NCBI GenBank assembly: GCA_039029275.1
Contig: JBCCGL010000005.1
Location: 62,001 to 126,000 of the forward strand
Source: JBCCGL01 sp039029275
GTDB taxonomy: Bacteria; Pseudomonadota; Gammaproteobacteria; JBCCGL01
Length of the DNA: 64,000 nt
Direction of reading: 5' to 3'
Under the pieces are notes generated by a model that was not told the origin of the DNA, searched no databases, and saw only the letters and a list, made by a program, of their open reading frames with translations. Made by a program: the position numbers and the translations under genes. Each line of letters begins with the position of its first letter. The first letter of the stretch is position 1. Shown here piece by piece: positions 35,688 to 45,108 of the stretch.

Positions 35688-36605
35688 GTGGATCGTACCC
35701 ACGCTGGCGTCTATCTTGTCGACGCCAGTATTTATATTTTTCGCGGCTGGTTTGTATGGCCGGATTCAATCACCGACCGAGACGGCAACCCGATCAACGC
35801 CGTGGTTGGCTTTGCCGACTTTTTGCTCAAACTCATCGAGACTCGGCAGCCATCAAAGATCGCTTGCGCGTTCGACACAAGCCTGGGCAAGTCAGTACGC
35901 CAGTCAATCTACCCTGAATACAAGGCCAACCGACCGGAAGCGCCGCCCGAGCTTAAGTATCAGTTCGAACTGTGTCGCGATCTGGTCGAGTCGCTTGGCA
36001 TTGCTGCCTTTGCAAGCGAGCGCTACGAGGCGGACGATATCCTCGGCACTCTGGCCAGGGTGTCGCAGAACGAGGACAAACCCTTTGTTGTGGTTACCGC
36101 GGATAAAGACCTGACCCAGCTCGTCGGCAAACAGGACTTTTGGTGGCACTTTGCCAACGACTACTGGCTGGACTACCGCGGTGTGGAAAAACGCTTCGGC
36201 GTGCGGCCCGAGCAAATCGCTGATCTGCTCGCGCTGTGCGGCGACAAAGTCGACAACATTCCCGGCGTTCCTGGAGTTGGGGAAACGACCGCCGCGCGCC
36301 TGCTGAAAAAATGGGGCGATATCGACACGCTCTACCAGCAGCTTGAACGCGTCAGCGAGATGAAGTTTCGCGGCGCCAAACGCGTGCAATCGCTGCTCAC
36401 GGATCACCGCGAGACCGTCGAACTGGCACGCCAACTAACGCCGATTCTCGATGTGCCGGGCCTGCCGGCGGCGGTGAGTGAGCTAGCACCGACAGGCGTC
36501 AAAACTGAGGCGTTTACCCGCCTGTGTGATCAGCTCAACTTGAGCGAGCAACGACAGGGCCGCTTTGTTAAAGCGCTAAAAGCGCGATCTGCGTCTGAAA
36601 ATTGA
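35688..36605 (+). CDS. 5'-3' exonuclease (PolA N-domain-like / FEN family)
   Basis: 305 residues. Acidic metal-site motifs of the 5'-nuclease superfamily are visible: 'VYLVDASIYIFRG', 'KIACAFDTSLGKSVRQSIYPEYKANR', 'YEADDILGTLA', 'VVTADKDLTQLV', and the H3TH element 'GDKVDNIPGVPGVGETTAARLLKKWG'. It is free-standing (not fused to a polymerase), somewhat longer than E. coli Xni, and begins at GTG 35688 directly after the protease stop codon. Likely role in flap or primer removal. Confidence 0.92.
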   Translation: MDRTHAGVYLVDASIYIFRGWFVWPDSITDRDGNPINAVVGFADFLLKLIETRQPSKIACAFDTSLGKSVRQSIYPEYKANRPEAPPELKYQFELCRDLVESLGIAAFASERYEADDILGTLARVSQNEDKPFVVVTADKDLTQLVGKQDFWWHFANDYWLDYRGVEKRFGVRPEQIADLLALCGDKVDNIPGVPGVGETTAARLLKKWGDIDTLYQQLERVSEMKFRGAKRVQSLLTDHRETVELARQLTPILDVPGLPAAVSELAPTGVKTEAFTRLCDQLNLSEQRQGRFVKALKARSASEN

Positions 36606-36673
36606 ATCATCGATAAGCGAAGAGTGAGAAAGCATCGACAAAGCTGAAACCAAAAAATTACCAAAATTTCACC

Positions 36674-37015
36674 ATGGCAAAGAAGTATCTTCTACCGCTG
36701 AGTGAAATCGTCGAAGAAGCGCTGGCCAAGCGTGAGGACGAGATCGAACCTGTATTCAAACATTTTTTCAGCGGTGCCACGCTCAGCGTCAATCGCAACA
36801 CCTGCATCAACTTCAGCCCGGCGGGCTTTGCAGTCAAACTGTCGCAGCGCGATCGCGACGCGCTGGTTACCCAACACAACGCAAAACCGTTGAAATTTGA
36901 AGGCACCGGCCCAGTTCGGCGCGAATACGTCATCCTGCCCAAACCATTGTTGGAAGATAAAGAAACCCTGCACCGTTGGGTTAACGCCAGCATCGACTTC
37001 GTCATCAACGAATAG
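36674..37015 (+). CDS. TfoX/Sxy N-terminal-like protein
   Basis: 113 residues. The pattern 'FSGATLSVNRNTCINFSPAGFAVKLSQRDRDAL' followed by 'REYVILPKPLLEDKETLHRWVNASIDFV' resembles the TfoX N-terminal domain (small beta domain plus a helix), without the C-terminal helix-hairpin part of full competence regulators. Function of such single-domain members is unknown. It sits alone between the exonuclease and RluE-like genes. Confidence 0.6.
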   Translation: MAKKYLLPLSEIVEEALAKREDEIEPVFKHFFSGATLSVNRNTCINFSPAGFAVKLSQRDRDALVTQHNAKPLKFEGTGPVRREYVILPKPLLEDKETLHRWVNASIDFVINE

Positions 37016-37077
37016 TCCCGCAGAACCTCACAATACCGCTCTGGCGTTGATCTCGGGTTTATGCCAAGTATAGTGCC

Positions 37078-37656
37078 GTGGTGGCGCGACTGATTTTATT
37101 TAACAAACCGTTTGGGGTGCTCAGTCAATTCAGCGGTGAGACGCATGATACGACGCTGGCAAATTTCATTCCGCTGCGCGACGTTTATCCCGCTGGACGC
37201 CTCGATAAAGACAGCGAGGGTTTGCTGCTGCTAACCGACGACGGTCGCCTGCAAAATCGTATCAGCGATCCCCGCCACAAGCTCGAAAAAACCTACTGGG
37301 TCCAGGTCGAGGGCAATCCAGACGAACCCTCCCTCGCGCAGCTGCGCAAGGGCGTTGAATTGAAAGACGGGTTTACACGACCAGCACAAGTCAAATCGAT
37401 TCCCGAACCCGATAACCTTTGGCCTCGCGAACCACCGATTCGTGTGCGTCAATCAGTTCCCGACAACTGGCTAAACCTCACTATCCGTGAAGGCAAAAAT
37501 CGACAGGTGCGCAGGATGACTGCGGCAGTGGGTTTACCAACGCTGCGATTAATCCGTGCGCAAATAGGACCGTGGGCACTGGGCTCGCTCGAGCCCGGGC
37601 AATGGCGCAAAGCGGACGCGCACGAATTGGATCGGTTCCGTGCAAACACCCGATAG
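37078..37656 (+). CDS. rluE: 23S rRNA pseudouridine synthase (RluE-like)
   Basis: 192 residues of the RsuA/RluB/E/F family without an S4 domain. Catalytic motif 'YPAGRLDKDSEGLLLLTDDG' carries the essential Asp. 'EKTYWVQVEG' and 'REGKNRQVRRMTAAVGLPTLRLIRAQIGPWALG' are typical. RluE makes the pseudouridine at 23S position 2457. GTG codons at 37078 and 37081 are both possible starts. It overlaps the fructosamine kinase gene by 17 bp. Confidence 0.88.
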   Translation: MVARLILFNKPFGVLSQFSGETHDTTLANFIPLRDVYPAGRLDKDSEGLLLLTDDGRLQNRISDPRHKLEKTYWVQVEGNPDEPSLAQLRKGVELKDGFTRPAQVKSIPEPDNLWPREPPIRVRQSVPDNWLNLTIREGKNRQVRRMTAAVGLPTLRLIRAQIGPWALGSLEPGQWRKADAHELDRFRANTR

Positions 37657-38542
37657 CCTGATTGAAACGATCGAAGTCAGATTGCGCGATGCGATCGGCA
37701 ATCGCGTGGATGTGCAGAATCTGGTCGCGCTCAGCGGCGGTGACATCAATCGCGCCGCGCGCGTGATCACAAACCACGGCGATTATTTCGCCAAATACAA
37801 CTCATCGGAATTCATTGAGATGTTTAGCGCCGAGCGCGACGCCCTTGATGAGATTGCAGCAACCGGAACTGTGCGTGTTCCGCAGCCCGTCGCGACCTTG
37901 CAAAGTGACACATGCGCCGGATTGTTACTCGAGTATCTTCCGCTATCGAACAGAAATCCGAACTGGTCAGCACTCGGAGAGCGGCTGGCGCAGATGCACT
38001 CTCACACTGCTGATCTGCACGGCTGGTGCCGCGACAATACAATCGGTGCGACTGTGCAGATCAACAGGCAAACGGAGAGCTGGAGCGAGTTCTGGCGCGA
38101 TTCCAGAATGACGCCACAACTACAGATGGCCGCACAAAACGGCGCGCCGCAAACCTTGCTCGATGCAGGCGATGAGCTCAGGCGCAAACTTGATCAGGTT
38201 TTCGCCAGTCACACACCTCAGCCCTCACTGCTACACGGGGACTTGTGGAGTGGAAACGCAGGTTTTCTGGAAGACGGAACGCCGGTAATTTTTGACCCGG
38301 CAAGCTATTTTGGTGACAGCGAAACCGACCTCGCAATGAGCGAACTTTTTGGTGGATTCGAACATGCCTTCTATCACGCCTACACAAGCGCGAGACCCGC
38401 AGACGAAGGATACGCGCTGCGAAAATCGGTCTACCAGCTTTATCACCTGCTCAATCATTTCAACCTGTTTGGCGGTATGTACGCAAGCCGTTGCGAACAA
38501 CTGATGCGATCGATTTTGCGCGCGATTAGACCGCAAATTTAG
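37640..38542 (+). CDS. Fructosamine kinase family protein
   Basis: 300 residues of the kinase-like fold: 'VALSGGDINRAARVI' (nucleotide loop), 'YFAKYN' (the catalytic Lys), 'LEYLPL' (hinge), 'SLLHGDLWSGNAGF' (catalytic loop with Asp) and 'PVIFDPASYFGDSETDLAM' (metal Asp). Members phosphorylate protein-bound ketosamines and start deglycation, and may repair ribulosamines. GTG 37640 overlaps the end of the pseudouridine synthase gene. Convergent with ispB. Confidence 0.88.
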   Translation: MQTPDSLIETIEVRLRDAIGNRVDVQNLVALSGGDINRAARVITNHGDYFAKYNSSEFIEMFSAERDALDEIAATGTVRVPQPVATLQSDTCAGLLLEYLPLSNRNPNWSALGERLAQMHSHTADLHGWCRDNTIGATVQINRQTESWSEFWRDSRMTPQLQMAAQNGAPQTLLDAGDELRRKLDQVFASHTPQPSLLHGDLWSGNAGFLEDGTPVIFDPASYFGDSETDLAMSELFGGFEHAFYHAYTSARPADEGYALRKSVYQLYHLLNHFNLFGGMYASRCEQLMRSILRAIRPQI

Positions 38543-38622
38543 CGCGCCTGAATCGATTGAAAGTTCGCTCGGGATCAAGGGGCAAAACACAGTCGCGATC
38601 GACACGACCATTCGCTGCGCAA

Positions 38623-39588
38623 TCAGGTTTCCCTTTGAACCGAGCTTTTCGCTACAGCGTCCAACGCCGATGTGAAATCATTCGCCTCAAGCTGTTGAAG
38701 GTACCGCACGGCTTGTTCCGCCTCCTGCTCCGCAAGTGCGCGCGTCTCGTCCAGCGCACCGGTCTCCTCCACGATTTTGACAACAAACTCGATCGAATCG
38801 CGCCCGCCCGACTCAATCGCATCGCGAATAAACCTGGACTGCGAAGCATCGCCGCGCGACATCGCGATGATCAGCGGCAGCGTCGGCTTGCCTTCGGCCA
38901 GATCGTCACCCAGATTTTTGCCCATTTGCTCGGCGCTGGCGGTGTAGTCCAGCACGTCGTCGATCAACTGAAACGCGGTCCCCAGATGCAAGCCATATGC
39001 CGCTAAGGCGTCTTCCTGCTTGCGCGGCAAACCCGCGAGTACCGCACCCAGTCGTGTCGCCGCTTCGAACAACTTCGCGGTCTTTGCATAAATAACCTTG
39101 AGGTAGGCCTCCTGCGTGGTGTCAGGATCGTTGATATTGAGCAACTGAAGAACCTCGCCCTCTGCAATCACGTTGGTGGTACCGGCGAGGATTTCCATCA
39201 CCCGCATGCTGCCGACGTCAACCATCATCTCGAACGCGCGCGAGTAGAGGAAATCACCGACCAGCACGGCGGCTTCGTTGCCCCAGACGGCATTAGCCGT
39301 ATCGCGCCCGCGACGCAGCTCGGAATCGTCGACGACGTCGTCGTGCAAGAGCGTCGCGGTATGGATAAATTCAATGATCGCGGCGACGTCGATATGACGC
39401 TCGCCTTGATAAGCAGCGGCTCCAGCTGCTAACAGCACCAGACGCGGGCGCAGGCGCTTGCCACCGCTGCTGACGATGTAGTGCGAGAGCTGATTGATCA
39501 GCACCACATCGGACTGTAGCCGCGCTTTGATAAACGCATCGACGCGGTCCATTTCGCGCTCAATTAATTGCTGGCTGTTGTCATTCAT
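38623..39588 (-). CDS. ispB: Polyprenyl (octaprenyl) diphosphate synthase
   Basis: 321 residues. First Asp-rich motif 'LLHDDVVDDSELRRG' begins at residue 82, second is 'FQLIDDVLDYTA'; the N-terminal 'GGKRLRPRL' binds isopentenyl diphosphate. It makes the isoprenoid side chain for ubiquinone. Divergent from rplU-rpmA, the standard gammaproteobacterial arrangement, which supports IspB over other prenyltransferases. Confidence 0.94.
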   Translation of the reverse strand: MNDNSQQLIEREMDRVDAFIKARLQSDVVLINQLSHYIVSSGGKRLRPRLVLLAAGAAAYQGERHIDVAAIIEFIHTATLLHDDVVDDSELRRGRDTANAVWGNEAAVLVGDFLYSRAFEMMVDVGSMRVMEILAGTTNVIAEGEVLQLLNINDPDTTQEAYLKVIYAKTAKLFEAATRLGAVLAGLPRKQEDALAAYGLHLGTAFQLIDDVLDYTASAEQMGKNLGDDLAEGKPTLPLIIAMSRGDASQSRFIRDAIESGGRDSIEFVVKIVEETGALDETRALAEQEAEQAVRYLQQLEANDFTSALDAVAKSSVQRET

Positions 39589-39716
39589 CCTGTGGGACCG
39601 CTGCGCGAAACCGGACTCGCGCGGGAAAAATGTGGCCGGAACCGTCTAATACGAGGCCGCGAATGCTAAAAACGCCGTCGACCGCTGTCAAGGCGAACAA
39701 GACAGACAAACTGGCG

Positions 39717-39746
39717 TTGACGTCGATTCAATGCTAAAGGTAAAAT
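39717..39746 (+). promoter_or_regulatory. Candidate sigma-70 promoter of rplU-rpmA
   Basis: TTGACG and TAAAAT are separated by 18 bp, each a five-of-six match to the consensus. Transcription would begin near 39753, about 50 bp before rplU. Confidence 0.55.
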
Positions 39747-39806
39747 TCGCCGTTTTCGTTGGCTCGCGCTCCCGCGGGCCGCATCCTGAATAACCTGGAG
39801 CACATA

Positions 39807-40118
39807 ATGTACGCGGTAGTGAAAACCGGTGGCAAGCAATATCGAGTCGCCGAAGGGGACAAATTGCGCGTCGAGACCCTCAAAGCAGACGAAGGCGATG
39901 CAATCGAACTCAATGAGGTGCTGATGATTGCGAACGGCGATCAGGTAACTGTGGGTACCCCGCTGGTTGAGGGCGCCTCGGTTTCGGCCAAAGTCACCGC
40001 ACACGGTCGTGGCAAGAAGGTTGAAATCATCAAGTTTCGCCGCCGCAAGCACTACCGTCGCCAGGCGGGGCATCGCCAGAACTACACCGAACTCGAAATT
40101 ACTGGTATCAGCGCGTAA
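39807..40118 (+). CDS. rplU: 50S ribosomal protein L21
   Basis: 103 residues starting 'MYAVVKTGGKQYRV' and containing 'KIIKFRRRKHYRRQAGHRQ'-type basic segment near the C-terminus, as in all L21. ATG 39807 is preceded by a GGAG element; the open frame upstream of it is not L21. First gene of the rplU-rpmA unit. Confidence 0.97.
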   Translation: MYAVVKTGGKQYRVAEGDKLRVETLKADEGDAIELNEVLMIANGDQVTVGTPLVEGASVSAKVTAHGRGKKVEIIKFRRRKHYRRQAGHRQNYTELEITGISA

Positions 40119-40156
40119 CCATCGCTGGTCTGACTCGCTGAACAGGAGCAACTCAT

Positions 40157-40414
40157 ATGGCACATAAAAAAGCAGGCGGCAGCACACGCAACGGCCGCGA
40201 CTCGGAATCCAAGCGTCTTGGCGTCAAATTGTTTGGCGGCCAAAGCATCTCTGCCGGCAGCATCATCGTGCGCCAGCGCGGGACCCGTTTTCATGCTGGC
40301 GACAATGTCGGTTGCGGTAAAGACCACACTTTGTTTGCTAAAGCCGACGGCGTGGTCAAGTTCCACACCCGAGGGCCAAAAAACCGAAAATTTGTGAGCG
40401 TTGTCGAAGCCTAA
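40157..40414 (+). CDS. rpmA: 50S ribosomal protein L27
   Basis: 85 residues, starting 'MAHKKAGGSTRNGRDSES' with 'KRLGVKLFGGQ' and 'GSIIVRQRGT'. No N-terminal propeptide, as expected outside Firmicutes. A strong terminator follows. Confidence 0.97.
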   Translation: MAHKKAGGSTRNGRDSESKRLGVKLFGGQSISAGSIIVRQRGTRFHAGDNVGCGKDHTLFAKADGVVKFHTRGPKNRKFVSVVEA

Positions 40415-40440
40415 TAACGGGCTTAACCGACTCTCACAAA

Positions 40441-40465
40441 ACCCCGCTCCGGCGGGGTTTTTTTA
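40441..40465 (+). terminator. Rho-independent terminator after rpmA
   Basis: Stem ACCCCGC/GCGGGGT (40441-40458, four-base loop) followed directly by seven T. It separates the ribosomal protein genes from obgE. Confidence 0.93.
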
Positions 40466-40506
40466 TTGAGTGATCAAACTGACTCAATTCAGCGACGTAA
40501 AGCGCA

Positions 40507-41541
40507 ATGAAATTTGTCGACGAAGTCAAAATCAAAGTGATTGCAGGCGATGGCGGTAACGGCTGTATGAGCTTCCGGCGCGAAAAATACATTCCGCGCG
40601 GCGGGCCGGATGGCGGTGACGGCGGCGACGGCGGCAGCGTATACCTGTTCGCCGACCAAAACCTCAATACACTGGTTGACTTTCGCCACCAGCGCAGCTT
40701 TCTCGCGCAGCGCGGCGAAAACGGCGCAGGAAAAAATTGCACGGGCGCCAAGGGTGACGACAAGATCGTGCACGTGCCTGTCGGCACATTGGCTTTCGAT
40801 GCCGATACCGGCGAGCAGATCGGAGACTTGACCCGTCCCGAACAAAAACTGCTTGTCGCGCAAGGCGGCTTTCATGGTCTCGGCAACGCGCGCTTTAAAA
40901 GCTCGATAAATCGTGCGCCGCGGCAGACGAAGCCCGGCTCGGCAGGTGAGGCGCGCGAGCTGCGTTTGGAGCTGAAACTTCTCGCAGACGTTGGCCTGCT
41001 CGGTTACCCGAATGCGGGCAAGTCCACATTTGTGCGCGCCGTTTCGGCTGCGCAACCCAAGGTTGCGGACTACCCGTTTACCACTTTGCACCCAAACCTC
41101 GGCGTTGTCAGCATCGCTGCGCACCGCAGTTTTGTGGTCGCCGATATTCCGGGGTTGATCGAAGGTGCTGCGGAAGGCCACGGTCTCGGTATTCGCTTTT
41201 TAAAGCACCTGGCACGCACACGTTTACTCCTGCATATCGTCGATATCGCGCCGAATGACGAAACTGACCCTGCGCACGCCGCCGAACTCCTGCTCGGTGA
41301 ACTGAAAAAGTTTGACCCGGCGCTGGCAGATCGGCCGCGCTGGCTGGTGTTCAACAAGATCGACCTGCTTACCGAAAACGACGCTAACACCCGTTGTGAC
41401 GAACTGCTTGCCGAACTCAACTGGAGCGGGCCGCACTATCGCGTCAGCGCGGTAAACGGAAGTGGCACCCAGCAGCTGTGTCAGGACATCATGCGCTGGA
41501 TCGAAGAGCGCGACGAAGAAGAGAAAGCAAGTGGAACGTAG
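40507..41541 (+). CDS. obgE: GTPase Obg/CgtA
   Basis: 344 residues. N-terminal glycine-rich Obg fold ('MSFRREKYIPRGGPDGGDGGDGGSV'), then a GTPase domain with G1 'GYPNAGKST', G3 'DIPGLIEGA' and G4 'NKID'. It acts in ribosome assembly and stress control. Overlaps proB by 11 bp. Confidence 0.96.
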   Translation: MKFVDEVKIKVIAGDGGNGCMSFRREKYIPRGGPDGGDGGDGGSVYLFADQNLNTLVDFRHQRSFLAQRGENGAGKNCTGAKGDDKIVHVPVGTLAFDADTGEQIGDLTRPEQKLLVAQGGFHGLGNARFKSSINRAPRQTKPGSAGEARELRLELKLLADVGLLGYPNAGKSTFVRAVSAAQPKVADYPFTTLHPNLGVVSIAAHRSFVVADIPGLIEGAAEGHGLGIRFLKHLARTRLLLHIVDIAPNDETDPAHAAELLLGELKKFDPALADRPRWLVFNKIDLLTENDANTRCDELLAELNWSGPHYRVSAVNGSGTQQLCQDIMRWIEERDEEEKASGT

Positions 41542-42658
41542 CGCACTAAAAAAATGTAAACGCTGGGTTATCAAGATCGGCAGCTCGCTGGTCACCGCCG
41601 ATGGTCGCGGCCTTGATCTGGACGCAATTCAAAGTTGGGGGCAGCAACTCGCTAAACTCAAACGTTCGGGGTGCGAAATCGTGCTGGTATCGTCTGGCTC
41701 GATCGCCGAAGGGATGAGCCGCCTCGGTTGGCACAAGCGACCAAATTCGGTACACGAGCTTCAGGCTGCCGCCGCGATTGGGCAAATGGGACTGGTGCAG
41801 GCGTATGAATCGGCGTTCAAAATCCACGGGATCGGCACCGCTCAGATCCTTCTGACTCACGACGACCTTGGCAACCGCCGACGCTATCTCAACGCGCGTA
41901 GCACGCTCAATACTCTACTGGAACTCGGCACAATCCCGGTGATCAACGAAAACGACACCGTTACCACCGACGAGATCAAACTCGGCGACAACGACACCCT
42001 CGCCGCACTGGTTGCCAACCTGATCGGTGCCGATGTCATGGTGATTTTGACAGATCAAGACGGACTCTACGACGCCGACCCGCGTAAGGGTAATAACGCG
42101 CGCTTGATTCCCTCTGGCCAAGCCGATGATCCCCGACTGCTCGCGCTTGCAACGTCTGGAAGCGGTCGCCTCGGTAGCGGCGGCATGCGCACAAAAATAG
42201 AAGCTGCGCGCCGCGCTGCACGCTCCGGCACAACCACTCTGATTGCCAGTGGTCGCGTCGACAATGCGCTCACGCATTTGCACGCAGGTGTGGACCTCGG
42301 CACCTTGCTCAGCGCAGCCAACGAACCGCTGCTGGCGCGCAAACAATGGTTGGCGAACACACTGAAGGCCGCTGGTAGCCTGACGGTTGATGACGGCGCA
42401 AAACGGGTACTGCTCCAACACAACACCAGCTTATTGGCGGTGGGAGTGACGAATGTCTGCGGACAATTCAAGCGCGGTGATTTAGTCACCTGCCACGATT
42501 CATCCGGCAATGAAATCGCACGCGGGCTTATCAATTACAGCGCCCAGGAAACGGAGCAACTGAAAGGTCAACCGAGCGACAGGATCAAGAGTATCCTCGG
42601 CTACTGCGATGAGCCCGAGCTAATCAATCGCGACAACATGGTCACCGGACCACACTAA
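41531..42658 (+). CDS. proB: Glutamate 5-kinase
   Basis: 375 residues from GTG 41531, which overlaps the obgE stop. Amino-acid kinase domain: 'WVIKIGSSLVT', 'VSSGSIAEGMSRLGW', 'PVINENDTVTTDEIKLGDND' and 'GSGGMRTKIEAAR'. A C-terminal PUA domain (about residues 280-375) includes 'VDDGAKRVLLQHNTSLLAVGV'. First step of proline synthesis, usually feedback-inhibited by proline. Confidence 0.94.
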   Translation: MERSALKKCKRWVIKIGSSLVTADGRGLDLDAIQSWGQQLAKLKRSGCEIVLVSSGSIAEGMSRLGWHKRPNSVHELQAAAAIGQMGLVQAYESAFKIHGIGTAQILLTHDDLGNRRRYLNARSTLNTLLELGTIPVINENDTVTTDEIKLGDNDTLAALVANLIGADVMVILTDQDGLYDADPRKGNNARLIPSGQADDPRLLALATSGSGRLGSGGMRTKIEAARRAARSGTTTLIASGRVDNALTHLHAGVDLGTLLSAANEPLLARKQWLANTLKAAGSLTVDDGAKRVLLQHNTSLLAVGVTNVCGQFKRGDLVTCHDSSGNEIARGLINYSAQETEQLKGQPSDRIKSILGYCDEPELINRDNMVTGPH

Positions 42659-42710
42659 AGTCAGCCCGTCTCCAGCCGCTATCCCGCGTGATAAGAAGGG
42701 AACGTAGCGG

Positions 42711-44894
42711 ATGACGGCAACACTTAAAAACTGGATTGATGCCCGACTCAAGGGAGTCAAGTCTGTGAATTTTCGCATGTCCATCAAGTCACTTGTCAGT
42801 GTGCTGGCAATTGTAGGTGTGCTTGCATGCGTCCTGCTCAGCGGAATCAGTCTGTATTCCAATTTCCAAATTGCTGACAGCCGTGCGCAGCTCGAAAAAA
42901 CCCTGGTTGTGCAAAACGGAATCACCGAACTCTTTGATGCGTTGACACAGTTGTCCGAGCGTCAGCTTCGAGTATTTACAATTGACAGCCATGAATCTCT
43001 GGAAGCCCTGCCCTCACGCGATCCAATTGAAGAGAAGTTCACAACAACGTTTGCCGCCCTTAACGAACACCTCGCCGACAACCCCGATATGCTGGCGGGT
43101 GTACAACAGTCGCAAATCGCCTACCAGTCTTTCTTGGAAGCTGACGACTCGCTGCTCGACGATTCTCGGCACATTATTGAAGTACGCGCGCAAACGCGAG
43201 CGGGCGCAACAGCGATTCAGGAGACGATCTCGTCGATTATAAGTGCGGCGCGCGACATCGAAGCGAAGGTATCGAAGGTCACGAGCGAGGAAAAGAAATT
43301 CATTACGGAAAAATTAAAAGCTGGCAACGAATTTACCATCATGGGAATGGGCAACCGAATTACCAAGTACTTTACAAGTCGGGAGTTTGAAGTTGCCGAG
43401 TTAATTTCGAAAATTAAATTAAACCTGACCTCGGTTGAATCCCTTATCTCGCAATTGCTGATTGCCAATAACATCGACGAATTAGTTTCACTAAACGACA
43501 ATCAGATCGCCCCTCTCGTCGCGGACACGCGTAAGCTGACGCGAAAACTAAAGACGGTCACATTAGGTCTAAAGGAGTTACGTGCAGACGGGCAAAGCCT
43601 TGATAAGCAGTTGTACCTTGTTTACACAAAAGTCTACTCAAAGAAAGATTCGGTCTATGCGTTTCAGAGAGAGGGATTAGAACGCGCCGCTCATCGCATC
43701 GAGTTGGTTGAAAACGCGGAAAAAAGCGCGATTAATCTAAGCCAGAACCTCGACTATATATCAACCCTTATCGATATTCACCGTAACTCGATCAGTGAAG
43801 AATCAAAAACTGTTGTGTCGACAAGCCGCACAACAACAATTATTGCGTCGTCAGTGATTGTCGTTTTGTTTATCGCCCTAAGCGCTTTGCTGGTTGGCCT
43901 CATAGTGCGGCCACTGAACAGCGCGGCCGACGCACTGGAAGATATAGCCGACGGTGACGGTGACCTGACCCAACGCCTGAATAAATCCGGAATCAGCGAA
44001 GTCAATCGAATCGCTGATGGGTTCAATCACTTCGTTGAAAAAACTCAAAGTTTAATTGCGGGAGTTGAAAGCGCTACTCAGAAGCTGGCGGAGTCAATCG
44101 ACAAAGCGGTCACCATCACGGAACAGACTAAGGAACAGACGGTAACGCAACAGCAAAACACGACTGAAGTGTCTGAGGCAATTTACGATCTTTCTGAACA
44201 GGTGAATAAAATCGCACACTACACTGAATCCGCCGCCAAATCGGCCAGCGAAGCCGACGCCGAATCGAAAAGCGGTGAGCAAGTCGTGGTGTTTTCCATC
44301 CATGCAGTACAGTCTATGTCTTCAAGTATCGAGAGCGCGGCCACAAATCTATCCGTGCTGTCAGAAGATACAAAAAATGTTGAGAAAATTCTGGATGTAA
44401 TTACGACAATAGCCGAGCAAACTAATTTGCTTGCGCTCAACGCCGCGATCGAAGCCGCTCGCGCTGGGGAGCAGGGGCGCGGGTTTGCAGTGGTTGCTGA
44501 GGAAGTGCGAAACCTCGCTACGCGCACACAACAATCAACCGAAGAAATCAATTCCATTCTTGATAAAGTTCGCTGCGGTGTATCGCAGGTGAACACGATT
44601 ATGGAAAACGGGCGCGAGCAAGCAACGCAAAGTCAGCAACAGGTTGAAATGGCCGGCAATGTTTTGCGTGACATCGCGGCCGCTGTTGCCACGATTAACC
44701 AAAGCAATAGTGACATCAATGATGCGGCCGCGACCCAAAGAAGCAAAACTGAGGCAATCGCGGCAAGCATTGATGCGATCAAAAACGCGGCCGAACAAAA
44801 CGCTATTGGCGCAAACAATGCGTCGGATGCTAACAGTGAGCTGAGCGAGCTATCGAGATCAATAACTCATCTCGTTTCGCAATTTAAAGTGTAG
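42711..44894 (+). CDS. Methyl-accepting chemotaxis protein
   Basis: 727 residues: membrane segment at about 26-48, a long periplasmic region of about 320 residues predicted to be helical (bimodular four-helix type is possible), second membrane segment at about 372-398, then a HAMP domain ('VRPLNSAADALEDIADGDGDLTQRL'). The signalling hairpin has the tip 'AEQTNLLALNAAIEAARAGEQGRGFAVVAEEVRNLA'. The ligand is unknown, and no other chemotaxis gene is nearby. Confidence 0.95.
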   Translation: MTATLKNWIDARLKGVKSVNFRMSIKSLVSVLAIVGVLACVLLSGISLYSNFQIADSRAQLEKTLVVQNGITELFDALTQLSERQLRVFTIDSHESLEALPSRDPIEEKFTTTFAALNEHLADNPDMLAGVQQSQIAYQSFLEADDSLLDDSRHIIEVRAQTRAGATAIQETISSIISAARDIEAKVSKVTSEEKKFITEKLKAGNEFTIMGMGNRITKYFTSREFEVAELISKIKLNLTSVESLISQLLIANNIDELVSLNDNQIAPLVADTRKLTRKLKTVTLGLKELRADGQSLDKQLYLVYTKVYSKKDSVYAFQREGLERAAHRIELVENAEKSAINLSQNLDYISTLIDIHRNSISEESKTVVSTSRTTTIIASSVIVVLFIALSALLVGLIVRPLNSAADALEDIADGDGDLTQRLNKSGISEVNRIADGFNHFVEKTQSLIAGVESATQKLAESIDKAVTITEQTKEQTVTQQQNTTEVSEAIYDLSEQVNKIAHYTESAAKSASEADAESKSGEQVVVFSIHAVQSMSSSIESAATNLSVLSEDTKNVEKILDVITTIAEQTNLLALNAAIEAARAGEQGRGFAVVAEEVRNLATRTQQSTEEINSILDKVRCGVSQVNTIMENGREQATQSQQQVEMAGNVLRDIAAAVATINQSNSDINDAAATQRSKTEAIAASIDAIKNAAEQNAIGANNASDANSELSELSRSITHLVSQFKV

Positions 44895-45108
44895 CAAGCT
44901 GCTGATCCAAATCGATTCTGTGAGTGACTCAAAGCGCATTGAGATTTTTGTGATTACAACTTCCAACTGACAACACGCGTTCGAATGCTTCGAGTTAGTT
45001 GCCTTGGCCGCAGCACTTGAGCTTTAGATATAACCGTGAGTCAACAGTGTAATCAAAACGCGCCGCACGGACTTTATGTTCGCGCAGGATTGAGCACTTC
45101 TGGCAATG